The position numbers were made by a program, and so were the translations under genes. This document shows positions 44,710 to 56,116 of a stretch of 64,000 nucleotides of DNA, piece after piece. The DNA is from Orbilia blumenaviensis (lineage: Eukaryota; Ascomycota; Orbiliomycetes; Orbiliales; Orbiliaceae): positions 992,001-1,056,000 of the forward strand of contig JAVHNS010000002.1 in assembly GCA_036872755.1 (NCBI GenBank), given 5' to 3'. Below the pieces are notes generated by a model that did not search any database, was not told where the DNA came from, and saw nothing but the letters and a program-made list of their open reading frames with translations. The first letter of the stretch is position 1. Every line of letters begins with the position of its first letter.

Positions 44710-45454
44710 CTAAAAGCTGACGAACTCCACCACTGGCTCCCCGTCTCTCAACCCCTCCTGCTCTTTATCTTCCCTAACCTGCACCCCAGTATGCCCGACT
44801 CTACTCCCTAACGTCGCCAGAATTCCCCTCTTCAACCCTAGCCTCCTCTCAATCTCATCATCCCTCATCTTCCGTCTGTTATCCCCCCCATTAAGGTTGA
44901 TACCCTCCCGCATCATAACCACATCACGTATACGAAAGATATCGAGATAATCCTGTGGCGTTTCGGAGATGGCTTCGGTTTGGGATTCACGGGATTTGAG
45001 GATTAGGAGGGTTGGTGAGAGGTGGTCTGATGATGGGAATGAGGAGGTGAATTGGGATGATGGAGGAGGAGGAGTTGTTAGGTGACGGTGTATCGGTGGT
45101 GGGAAGGGCGGTGGGAGGTTTGAGGGAGTTGGGTCGGTGGGGGCGTTGTGGTGGGAGACTGTGCCGAGGGTACGGAGCATAGATGAGAAGTGAGGGTCTT
45201 GAGAGTCCTTTATTATGTCTAGATCGAAAATCATTAGCTTTTTTTTAATTTTATGTCTGCTGTAGTAGTGGCTGGAAGATCTACGAACCATCGGACTTGG
45301 TAAAGGACGGGAGTGTATCCGGGTGTACGGATGCAGGCGACGGTGATGTATGGGAAGCCGAAGATGGTGTACCCTGCCGCTGTAGCCTTTTTGCTGCGTT
45401 CTGAATGGGCAGCCGTCGGGCTGACTGCGACGACTTTGAAGCCGCTGAACCCAT
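44710..45454 (-). CDS. Predicted N-myristoylated protein with C-terminal helix-turn-helix-like region
   Basis: Two exons, 45289-45454 and 44710-45218 (intron 45219-45288), give 224 residues. The start at 45454 is chosen because the N terminus then reads MGSAASKSS, a textbook N-myristoylation signal (Gly2, Ser6, Lys7); upstream in-frame ATGs would bury it. Next is a basic stretch SARRLPIQNAAKRLQRQ, which would support membrane binding. Exon 2 begins in DIIKDSQDPHFSSMLRTLG, then a Pro/His-rich linker. The C-terminal part DYLDIFRIRDVVMMRE with RRKMRDDEIERRLGLKRGILATLG resembles a pattern in uncharacterised ascomycete proteins, a short helical or HTH-like segment. The function is unknown; a peripheral membrane role on a mitochondrial or plasma membrane surface is inference. 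The acceptor at 45219 was selected by phase. Confidence 0.72.
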
Positions 45455-46178
45455 ATGGCCTGAATTCCAATGGACTATCGAGCTCTTTGGATTTGCGAAC
45501 CGAAGGTTCAAATTGGGGAGTTGGTGTTCCTTCTGATTTCAGATATTATAGCTAGGACTACATCCGACCAGGTTTTAAGGCGTTTATAAAGCCGGGAGTT
45601 GCATCGATGCGCGCGACATGTGGATATGCTAGCTTCGAGGTTTTGTCGGGGTAGAGGTCAATGGTCATCGAGTCGGGTTCTAACATCGAACAGTAGTTAT
45701 CGCCTGACATTTGGAATGGCTCGGATTGGTTACATAGCCCTTCGTCATTGGCATTCGCAACGCAAAAATACCGCGCCAAATGCAACAATGCCATGAAGAT
45801 CACATCCAGTCGGGAAAATCTGGGAGTGGGTATCGTTAATACCTTTCTTTGTTTTTATGTTTTTATATAACTAGTTACACGCACTCAATATAATTTCATG
45901 AAGACAGTAAAGAATAATGGTAAAGAACGCATTCTCCGAATCAAAATGTACTAATAGCCAATACAAACCCATGGTATCGATCCCGAAATCCCAATGCTTG
46001 CATAGGAACGCCGCCCATTTCCCCCAAAGCCCTCCGATGATACCATTAACTACCGAAGGAAAGAAGTATTCCGTCCTAATTTTTAACTCCAGGCATACAT
46101 GGTAAATGTAGCTAAACCCTGTGTAGATGTTGAATGTAAAATGTCAATACAACATGCCAAAAGAAAAAACCTAAACAC
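45455..46178. other. Intergenic region
   Basis: A minus-strand ORF at 45558-45803 (81 codons) lacks a convincing signal peptide or partner exon, and a plus ORF covers the same DNA. No gene is called here. Confidence 0.35.
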
Positions 46179-47997
46179 TCAAGAATCCCGTTGAGCGTAT
46201 TCCTCAGCCCAAACCCGCAATTGCTCCGAGTCTAATCTGTGGTCTTTCTTCATATGGTGTCGCATATTGTCATCTCTGACGCCATATTTAGTAGAAACAA
46301 TCCTGCTTCTTCTGACAGTACAGCCTTGGTATCCGCATTCCATTGACTGGCGGATAGCTTGGGGGTCGTGCTTGGCCCCTATATGTCGGCTTAGGGCTTG
46401 GTCACTACTAAAGTCTTTATTGCAGGTCGAACATCTGAATCTTCCGCGCGTTTCCCGTCGTCTTCGGACCCCTGACACCCCTGACACCTTTACCGGGCGC
46501 TGAAGAAGAACTGGTGGAGGAGATGCTGGTGGCGGTGGTGGAGAGAAGAACGGAGAAAGAGGATATGATGTTTCAGGATCTAAAACCGTAGGGTGTTTTC
46601 GGGAGGCCCTCTCCTCGCTATAACTAGCAACCCGCCAACAAAATTTGATAATGATATCCGTTTCGGTATCTGAAATAGCATTATGGGTAATGCGGCAAAT
46701 TTCGCAAGGGATACTCGTGGCCTGGAGGGAATTGGGGCAACCGCACAGTACACAAACATCGCCGCCACTGTATGTTGTAGAGGTCGGAAGATAATGCATC
46801 CACTGAGTCAGGCTTTCAGCCAGGGCACTTAAATAGAGGAAGTAAAGCTGGTGACATGCCAGTCCTATGTATCAAAATTAATATTTACTTGTATGCTTCT
46901 CTCTGAAAGAGGTATGAATATACTGCAAACTTACTGCTAACTATAGTGATAAATTCCTGGAAAACGATTGTTTCCAAGATCAAGCTGACGATGATAGCTG
47001 CTTGGCCCATTGGGGCATGGCTCACACGTAGCAAGGCCGCGTCCACTGTAGTCAGGGAAGACATTGCGCTTTGAAATTGGCTCTTGTCATGACTAGAAAC
47101 CCATTGTAGACCTTCTTGAAGCTCTTGCCACATAATTGCCTTAATTTCGTCGAACAGGTCCTGTTGGCTGGGTTGATCCGGTTCCTCTGAGGTAGACGGT
47201 AGACAACTTCTAAAAACCTCAAGGTCCTCCTTAAAAACCTGCGGTTCAAGCTCATTCGCAGTACCCTTTCCGGCCTGAGAAATCGCGTAGGCTACATGAA
47301 GGAAGCTGTATGCAGCCTTGAGCTGTGAGGGTTGGTTACCATCAAGGAAAGATTGTGCGGACTCTAGCCCCAACTTTGTGATATCCCTCACGGTGCCGAG
47401 ATCCCTCACGAATTCCCGAAGTTGGGCGGATGCAGTTTTTTGACTCGAGCCGAGCTGGAGCTTTCGTAGGGCTTTCAGGCTTGAGGTGTGAAAACGATGG
47501 TTGAAACCTGGGTCCCTGACATTCGAGTTCTCGACCGGGGCCTTCGTGGTTCTAGAGCTTTGATTCAAGTTAATTCTATGAGGTCCCTCGACTAGCCAGT
47601 CAGGCCCAGCCCAGAACACCCACCCAGTACCATCGCCTTCACCACCGTCTTCACCGTCGTCTTCACCATTCGTTCCGTCACCACAGCCATATTGATGGCC
47701 ACCTTCTTCATAATCATTGCCTTCTCCTTTATTTCCACTATCGCCTTCACCATTCGTCCCATCATCACAACCGCAATCGTGGCCACCTTCATGATCATCA
47801 CTTTCTCTTCCTTTATTTCCACCATCATTATTCGTCGTAGCAAACGAAAACGCCCACCCCCGTTTAAGAGGCTCGCTCGGAAACCTCAATACATCCAGCG
47901 GTTTTTTCAGTGCTTCATGATCCCGGGGTTCATTGCCAATACTGGCCATCTTCTCACTGAGAGTGGGATTTTGAAAGCCCAAAACAGTAGTCCACAT
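46179..47997 (-). CDS. C2H2-type zinc-finger protein, paralogue A
   Basis: Two exons, 46935-47997 and 46179-46864 (intron 46865-46934), give 582 residues. The N-terminal half holds two consecutive Gly/Asp/His/Cys-rich repeats of about 28 residues (GGHDCGCDDGTNGE and GGHQYGCGDGTNGE cores, residues about 60-115). A helical domain follows (about 175-330) with ALRKLQLGSSQKTASAQLRE and AAYSFLHVAYAISQAGK, ending in QPSQQDLFDEIKAIMW. Then comes a short Cys-rich patch, CVLCGCPN near 385, and C-terminal zinc-finger-like modules: FRCSTCNKDFSSDQALSRHIGAKH (C2H2) and MECGYQGC followed by NMRHHMKKDH. The helical domain, the CxxCG patch and the fingers align in order with the neighbouring gene at 49.2-51.6 kb, so the two are duplicates. 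A DNA- or RNA-binding role is likely; the target is unknown. Confidence 0.8.
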
Positions 47998-49220
47998 TTC
48001 GAGGGTGGAAGTAAATATAGCCCGCGGAACTAGAGAACGAAAATAGAATATGGAGAGATAGAAAGAAAATCAAAGAGTCTTTGGTAGAAATTAAAGAAGA
48101 TTTGTGCACTTGGATTCACAATCGCAAGGCTTCAGTCCGAACGTTGAATTTCCTTGATACGGTCCAGTAGTGTCCGGTCGGTACCATTAATTACTGGGCT
48201 GGGATGAAAACTATGTATTGTTAAATGGGTGAAGCAAGAAGAAATCCGAATCTCGAATCCTAAGTTAAACCAAGTATTTATATTGTTACTGCTTTAAATC
48301 GAGGTAAGCGAATCTGAGTGGTAACCAGCCAAGTGATAGCGCCAAGATCGAATTTTAGGATGACCCTTCTTCCAAAAGGAGTGACAACGTTTGAGGCCTC
48401 ACAGCACAGACAAACATAAAAAAAAAAAAGTTAGAAAAGTATATGTGAAAGAGGAAGATAAATCAAGGTTTCTGGATGCAAGGCACTTGATTTGGTTCGG
48501 TTTTCGTGGTACTACTGCTTTAGCTCAAATTTTGTCACTCTTTTTGAGAGGGTACTGTACAGCTACAATTGCAACATTGAACTCCATGGCATTGCAATAT
48601 TAATGCATAGCCTTGAATCCAGCTGGCCAGGCCATGGCCAGCCAATTGCAAGCGCTGTAGGTAGAGCGAAAGCCATGACTCCGGGCCAGATATAGAGTAC
48701 ATTTATGTACATATACTGGGCTAGAAACAAAATACGCACCCTCGAATACTATTCGATAGCTAATTCATGCAAAGATAGTATTTATACCCTACGGCGTTCC
48801 CCGCGAGATACCCTAGATAGCCATCCTAAAATTATACCAATGGCGTTACCTTCCTTCCGTATTGATATTAGCTTTCAAATTTCGACGGTAAAGTTATAAA
48901 TTCCCTCGTAAAGTGTGACCCAGGCGCCTAGGCGCATGGATAGAACAAAAGCAGATATTACTACCAGCTATACTATATTAATATTATCTTGACACTAATC
49001 CTGATATCGCAATACATTTTACATAGAAAATCAGGAATGATAACTAAGCCAGTATCAAAACACCGAAGAGATAGATACTGCACTATAGAGAGGCTTTTAA
49101 GAGCTTACATGAGTAAGTAGGTACTTAGATGTAGAGGAAAGGATACGATGCGCTCCACAAAAAGAAACTTTCGAAAAGAACAACAGATTGATCGTAGAAA
49201 AGTATTCCAACCACTCCAAA
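47998..49220. other. Intergenic region between the zinc-finger paralogues
   Basis: 1.2 kb; AT-rich around 48880-49080. No supported gene. It contains the promoter of paralogue A and the 3' flank of paralogue B. Confidence 0.4.
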
Positions 49221-51559
49221 TCATACGCCCTCAGGCAAAAAGGTCTCCTTAATACCGATGACCCAACCTACAACCTTCCTCTTTCGCTCCCCTTGGGTAA
49301 AGTGTCCCTTTTCTCTTTTGTGGGTTCTCATATTATCCAAATCTTTGTTCTTAATCCCATTCACGCCCCGTTTGGCAGGGCACCCGTTATATCCACACAC
49401 CAAAAACGCTCGTGGTTCTGGACTATGAACGTTTTGCATGTGTAGATCCAGAGACTGTTCATTAACCCAAGGGTCGCCAGAGCAACCGGAGGTCGGGCAA
49501 CTAAAGCTACCTTCCCTCATAAATCTTTCAGCAGCCGTAGACTTGCATGGCTTTATACTGTTAGGAGCATTGATAGCCCGAGGGCTAGGCATCCCAGGAA
49601 CCAAAATACAGACGTTACCTTCGGTATTCTCCAACTCCGACGCGATTTGATTATACAGTCCTTGAAGGAAGTCTGCATGTTTTTGCGTGACCTTGCTTAA
49701 TGCATTGTCGTACGTCGGACATCCGGCTTGCCAGGCGTGAGGATCCCCACAGAAGACACATTCGCTCCCGTCTCCGGTAACAGGAAAACGAAGTTCATAT
49801 TCAACCGTCCACTTCAGCATTTCAGAAGAGACAGTATTCAGATACAAGTAGAAGAACCTGGCATACCCGAGTTCTGTGGCGCAACTGTTAGTGAAGGTTC
49901 TAATAAAATTCGGTGAGGGAAGTTCAAGCGACTCACTATTTACCGCAGCCAATGTCTCCTGAAAAATCGTGCTATTTAATATCCTGTCCATGGTACTCAA
50001 TAGAGGTTTTGTGACGGCTTGAGGGGGCGTAGCCAGTATAGTGAGGCTGTTCGGAGTAGCCCCAGGGAGTGCCTTTTTCATCACCAGTGCTGGTTTGTGG
50101 CGAACTGCTGGCGGGCTCCTTTTCTGAACTCCACCCGGTGGTCCTTTAATTGTCATAGATCTGGTTGATATCCTGGCTTTCATATGGCGGTTGAAATCAC
50201 CAGCAGTTTTACCAAATATCCCATCGACCCATTTGAACGCTCTCTGGAATTCATTCCATAGAATATTGACGATCTCATCGAAGAGGTCTTGTTGCGTGGG
50301 CTTACCCTCCACCTTAGACTCCGAAGGCAGGCACATTCGAAAGACTTCAAGACCCTCACGAAACGCTGACGTGGGCAGAGTTTCGTCATTTGCGTTCTTT
50401 TCCGCTTGCGACATCGCATATGCAAAATGGAGGAAACAGTATACTCGGGTGATATCGGTCGGAGCATCACCATCGAGTATATCCTTGAGAGATTTCAGAC
50501 CAATATTGATAATGCTATCGAGACCGCCGAGGGATTTAACAAAAGCGCGCAGTTGAGGGGAAGCAGTTTCGCTTTTCGTCGCAAACTGCAGTTTTTTAAG
50601 CATTTGCCAAGCTCCGTTCAAAAAACGACGGTTTAGAAGGGGGTCTTCATATCGCAGGGGATCCTCAATGTCTTTATTACACTCTAGCACTGATGGCATC
50701 TGAGGGTAGAAAGAAGATGTGTCTGCATCCTGATTGTACCTATTTTGTAGGTCCCCTACAGGTGAAGGCTGCTCAGGTAGTCTCTCAGGCAGGTGCTAAA
50801 TAGCAATTATCAATGCGTTAGAATTCTTTCCATACATAAAATTGTATATCGATGTTTCTGAAAACTTACCTGGCCTTTAACAGTGCTTCTTTGCCAAAGG
50901 TCTGGGGACACATCTGTCAAATAATACCCTGCTGGATCATTACTGGGCGTCGAGGTACCATTCTGGACATCCCCGACAACCGAGGCGGGTGTTCCTTCCA
51001 GCTCATGTGCATCCAGCGGGTATTCTCTCCCATAGTCCCAAATGCATTGTGACCCTGCATCTACAATATGAAACCCCTGGGGTTGTTGCCCGGCACCATA
51101 TTGCGGATACCCCGAATCCGTAACTGAAACGCTTTCCATTGAAGTCCGGGCAAATTTAGGTTTCTGGACCTCATGTTCCTGAGGTATATGGGGATTGGAG
51201 GTATGGCTCTTAGGTGTCGATGGCCTAACAGGATCTATCACCTGTATAGGAGGAGGAGGAGGAGGAGGCTGGATATCGCATGTCTCGTCGACATCGCCAC
51301 CATTGGATTGAAAACTAAGATCAGGATCACTCCCACCGCCCATAGCATTATTCTGACTGTGGCTAAAGGACTGCATTCCAGTATTTTCCGCTGTATGATC
51401 TGTTGGACACCCATGCTTTCCCCGAACCTTTGCTGCAAAACCCTCAAGAATTTCACCTGTAGATACTCGAACGTTTCCGATGATATTATCCCCGAGCTTC
51501 CGTATCACCTCTGGCGCCCCACGAAGGGCATATTTGATCTGTTCCTTCCTCATAGCCAC
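49221..51559 (-). CDS. C2H2-type zinc-finger protein, paralogue B
   Basis: Two exons, 50870-51559 and 49221-50795 (intron 50796-50869), give 754 residues. Residues 1-230 are unique to this copy: a helical start (EVIRKLGDNIIGNVRVST) and a disordered part with an eight-proline run. The shared helical domain follows the intron: AWQMLKKLQFATKSETASPQ, VYCFLHFAYAMSQAEK and KPTQQDLFDEIVNILWNEF. A Lys/Pro-rich insert comes next, then the region YARFFYLYLNTVSSEMLKW, CVFCGDPHAWQ (the Cys patch), and the C-terminal fingers with CPTSGCSGDPWVNEQSLDLH, HMQNVH and FLVCGYNGCPAKRG. The CxxCG-patch and CGYxGC pieces match paralogue A in spacing and order. Length differences lie mainly in the N-terminal extension and the linker. 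I see no catalytic domain; a nucleic-acid-binding regulator is the likeliest role. Confidence 0.82.
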
Positions 51560-54149
51560 CTTGAACCTAAGCCCCAGACAATTACCTAGAAGTCTACTTG
51601 CCGATCCTGAATTCCGAAAATGTTGACCTCTTGTGTGTGTATACTTGTGAGCAGCATAAGCTTAGGATCGTACGAAACTACCAGGCACCTTAGGGGGCCC
51701 AGCGCCGTTAAATACCAAAGTAGACGCCATCTCCCCAGTACCACAGAAAGCACAGCGGTCATCTTCGTCCAGACATTTCCAGCCGTCCGGGTTCCTACGC
51801 TAACGAGAAGGGGGGTAACCTAGGCTAAACGATGCATATCTCTCATTTCTGTTACACCAAACAGCAAACCCAGAATGACGCCCACGTAGGAATCGGTGTA
51901 CCTAACAGCCAGCATGAATTCAAGCCAAATTTTCATATCAACCAATCAATATCATGATCCCAAGCCGGCCCATAGATCCCGTGAAAACCTACGCTAGGCC
52001 AGAAACACTCCCTTCAATCATTCAAACTATCACCAAATTTCTAGTCTACTTAGCCAAGCTTCTCTTTTTCAAAATGCTTCGAAAAGAATTTATTCTTCCA
52101 GTACCCAACAGGCCATGGACGTATTCTTTGTACTCCGAAGGCTGGTAGCCTAGCCAATGCCAATATGATAGTACTGCCCAGCCTGCATGTAAATGTTACC
52201 AGCCCAAAAACAACTCGCTTCACACGTTGCATTTTTGCCTCAGACCCAGGCTATTTAGTCTCACTTGCGACAACCTACATGCACCCTACCTACCCAGGTG
52301 CTTAAGCGCCTACTACCCATAAAGTAGCTTATAATTAAGGATTCACCCTGGTCTAAAGAAAGTTAAGCCCTGTACTTGTACTATATACAACACTTACCTA
52401 GGAATTGTGACGCAAGAAACGCTCACTCTCGATCGCGATTCCAACCAAATAGGTCAGACTCTTTATAAATTTATAAAATTTAGGCCTGCCTTGCGATCCG
52501 TATAACCTATCACTTCTCTGGCCAACCAAAACACAACCCTACCGAGCGATGTACCAAGCTTGCTGTAGCCGTATACTTTTTGTGTGCGTACATGTACCAC
52601 TCCAACAATCGCAGCTCTCAATCCGGGTCTACACTTTCCTACAACAGCACAATTGTACAATTCGTTATTGCATTGTTCTAAATTAAGCGAGCGCCGACTA
52701 TGGGAGCACGAGCTCAAGTTTTATCCACGCATATTCGTCAAGCATGCCGGAATATCCCAACGATCCTGACGGTTTCTTAACCACTTAGTAAGCTTATAAC
52801 CCTAATTTTTAAGCGATACGAAGGTCGGTTTAATCGGCCACAGCCGCCCCGCTAGTCCTAGTACTATAGTATCTATGAGCAGCCAGATACAGAGATAATC
52901 TCGAACATGCCTTCTCAATTAACTGATAGGCTTTAATTTAGTACTATAATGAATATGACTTTGGTATCATTTCAATTCTTAATAATATTCGATATCCAAC
53001 AGAAATCTACGGCATCTAGAGCCGGGCAAATATAAGAGACCGGCTATGATACCGCTACAAAAGCAACTGGTGAGCTAGTAGCCTAATCATACTAGACCCG
53101 TACCTATGTCGACTCCGCAACATATATATAATAGAGTCGACATGATCCAATTGAACCTCCTCATATTCCCTAGATATGCATCGCATATTCCAAATGAAAA
53201 ATATAGCACCGAATCACCTATCTTCAAATCTCTGGATATACCGCCAACATGTCTCAAACGCCCTCGCGTATAACACAGGCCTGCAGGCATACTCATCACC
53301 TGGGGTTGCATAGCAGTTACACAGCATCAGTTAGGTGATACCTACTCAGAGCCTACATATGCAGGATTAGTAGGTACCTGTTGCATGTATCTTTCCCTGC
53401 AGTCAGTGGGTAGTCAACATAAAATCCAGGGATTTGAAGCTTCTTGCAGGTTAACTGGTTGGGAGATGAAACTGTAGGACACATTACACCTGCATCAACA
53501 CCCCTCCCTACGATCGAAGGATATTCCAAGCAAATGTAGTACGACTCTAGACGTCATTAACTTATGAATTTAACATCTTGGTCTTCTTCTTTTTTTTTTT
53601 TTTTTTAGGAAAAAATAGAAGGAGTTTCCATTTATACGCCTCTAATGCAAAGAAATTATGTACGTACGTTCTTCATGCCACGCTTATGAAGGCACAAACC
53701 ATAAAAATAAGAAATAAAAAAAAGGGAAACGCTGAGAAAAACAAGAGTAAAGGCTAGCTAGTAGCAGCCGCAGCTAGCTATACCTGCAGGATTCAAAAGG
53801 GAGCGACTTAGAAGAGAGAAAAAATGGAAAGGATACCGCAGATCTTTTTCATGGTATCGATGGAGAACGTGGCAGTGATTAGTTAACGTTACGCATGGCG
53901 ATTTGCTCTGGCACGCAGGCTCGCTTTCCAGCTTCATTAAAAAAAAAAAAAGAAAGAAAGAAAGAATTTGAACATTCCATATAATTCCTCCATGAATTTC
54001 GTTCGCCATCGCCTCGCGATTCGTCTCGTCATTATCATTATTAATTAAGGGAAAGGAATGAAAGAAAGAAAAAAGGGAAGACACATTAAAAGAGAATTAT
54101 AAAGAAAGGAAGATAAAGTTCAGGTCAGTCCATCATTGGAGAAAAATGC
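51560..54149. other. 2.6-kb gene-poor region
   Basis: No supported coding sequence on either strand; ORFs are all under 110 codons and unlike known proteins. Many TAGCC/TACCT-type strings and a T run near 53590 are present. It may contain decayed transposon sequence, but no terminal repeats or transposase remnants could be read by eye. Confidence 0.35.
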
Positions 54150-55249
54150 TTAGAGCAAGAAGGCAAGACCAAAAGCGATAGTCAAAGCGAACCCACTAAC
54201 TCCAAGCTTTCCAGCGGCGCCAGTGGCTTCTGGTGGGCTCGGACCTCCGGTAGCGGTAGCATTAGTACCGTTTGTAGGAGGATATGGGATGACAATGATG
54301 GCGGTCGAAGTGAGAGTTGAAGTGGATGGCCCAGCAGCATAAGTTGGGGTGCTGGTCTGGATAGTGAAGGAGTCCGTGATGGAAGTTGGGATGGTAGGAA
54401 CGACATAGGTCTCGCTAAGAGTCGTGGTGATAGTCGGTTCAACGGCGGTGATGGAAGTAGGAACCTCAGTTGGAAGCTCAGATGATGGAGCTTCAGTTGG
54501 AAGCTCAGATGATGGAGCCTCAGTTGGAAGCTCAGATGATGGGGCCTCAGTGGCGGTCTCGGTCTCACCAGTTGCGTAGGTTGGTGGAATAGCATTGCTA
54601 GTGGAATCCAGAGTCAACGTAAGCGTCGATGTAGTAGTGAAAGACGTGGTAGTGGTAGTGTCAAAGCCACCATCCTGCCCACCGGTTGGGTAGGGGTTGA
54701 CAGTCACGACAGTACTTGGGGCGACACCTGCGCAGTAAGGGATACCGGCGCTAGTACTGCAAAGTGGAGCAGCAGCATCGCAACAGAGGACACCATTATC
54801 GACAGATCCAGGGGTGCAGTAGCCTCCAACGGCGTTTTGGCAGCTACGGATACCATTGCAGACATAACCTTTATCATTCCATAGATTAGTAACATTCTTG
54901 GAGATATTTCATCTACAGTTGGTTGCTGTAATAGTAAGTTAATCAGGAATGACATACCTTCAGGGCAACATCCCATCTCACCATCAATCTGAGAGCAAAC
55001 CTCTCCTGGTCGGCAAGCCAAACCGGCACCACTATCACAGCATGGTCCGAGAGAACATCCAGAACCACAGGCAGTATACCCAGCTGGGCAGCTAGTTTGG
55101 CGCTTGAAGATCAATCCGGCGAAAGTTCCATCGACATTGATAGCTCGGGCTGCAAGGTGCTTGACAACAGGGTTTGCTGGGATAGCAGCAGATGCAGAGG
55201 CTGTAGCAGCCATACCTGCAACGACGACGACAATATTTTGCATATACAT
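54150..55249 (-). CDS. GPI-anchored cysteine-rich cell-wall-type protein
   Basis: Two exons, 54958-55249 and 54150-54868 (intron 54869-54957), give 336 residues. An N-terminal signal peptide covers about residues 1-22 (NIVVVVAGMAATASASA); a kexin-like site sits at FKR near 50. The mature N-terminal part has about 20 cysteines in chitin-binding-like spacing: SCPAGYTACGSGCSLGPCC, CRPGEVCSQIDGEMGCCPEG joined across the intron to YVCNGIRSCQNAVGGYC and VLCCDAAAPLC. The C-terminal half is Ser/Thr-rich with three copies of EAPSSELPT, typical of heavily O-glycosylated stalks. It ends in a hydrophobic tail LGVSGFALTIAFGLAFLL with small residues before it (GAAGK), fitting a GPI-attachment signal. Likely a cell-wall or surface protein; the Cys pattern is not one I can name with certainty. 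Codon use and introns look native. Confidence 0.88.
54465..54555 (-). repeat. 27-bp coding repeat, three units
   Basis: Three near-identical 27-bp units encode the nonapeptide EAPSSELPT in the stalk of the GPI-type protein. The DNA repeats are almost exact, suggesting recent expansion. Confidence 0.85.
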
Positions 55250-56074
55250 TATGGATGATTAGTTAATTTAATTGACGGTATCAGGAAAAACGATCGATCG
55301 AAAGCTGAGAGCGAGTGAAAGCAAACAAAGGTCCTTGAAGGTATCAGACTACTGGTGGTTTCAGAGCACAGAGTCAGAGCTGAGTGAAGGAGGAAGGCGT
55401 AAGTTGATGGAGAAAGTAATGACGATGAGGTTGTGGCGTTGATGAAGAAGAAGGAGGAAGAAGAATAAATCGCGGAATATATATTGTATGGTGATGAAAG
55501 TCGTCAGCGCCCTCAGAGAGCCTTTTGTATGTGATGTGATATGCAGGTTGCTGTCCGCTCTGATGTGTTGCTGGCTGTCTATCAACAACAACAACAACGA
55601 CGTCGACGGTGCCCGAAGAGGAAGGATTCCAAATTTGGTTCGAAATGCCACAAAGTACCTAACCTTTCAGGTATTTCTCTCTTTAACCACCCGATTGACT
55701 TCGAAATTTTATATCTGCCAGATGGAAGACAATCAACTCAACGAATGGATGATGGATGGGTGGGATGGTATAAATATAAGAATGAGAGATAGAGGGATAG
55801 GGAAAAGAGAGGGGAAAAAAGCTTCATCTGGGTGGGTGGTACATGACCCGTCAATTTAAAGACTTCACCGCCCTGCCAATCTGTGCAGCATGTCGACGTA
55901 TTGCCAGGTCCCACTGCGCTACACTACATTACATTTCATACCTACATACCTTTCCCATGTGTGCATGTATGGAAAAACGAAAAAAGAACGAAGCATACTA
56001 CTACCCGCTCCACTGACACAAAATCCTGCCAGGCTGCCCTCGGCTCGTCTTGCACTTCGTGATACAACGAATCG

Positions 56075-56116
<42 letters not shown>

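Noticed and set aside
45558..45803. Minus-strand 81-codon ORF, possible small Cys-containing secreted peptide
   Set aside because: Only a weak hydrophobic start, no splice-linked partner, and an ORF of similar length on the other strand.
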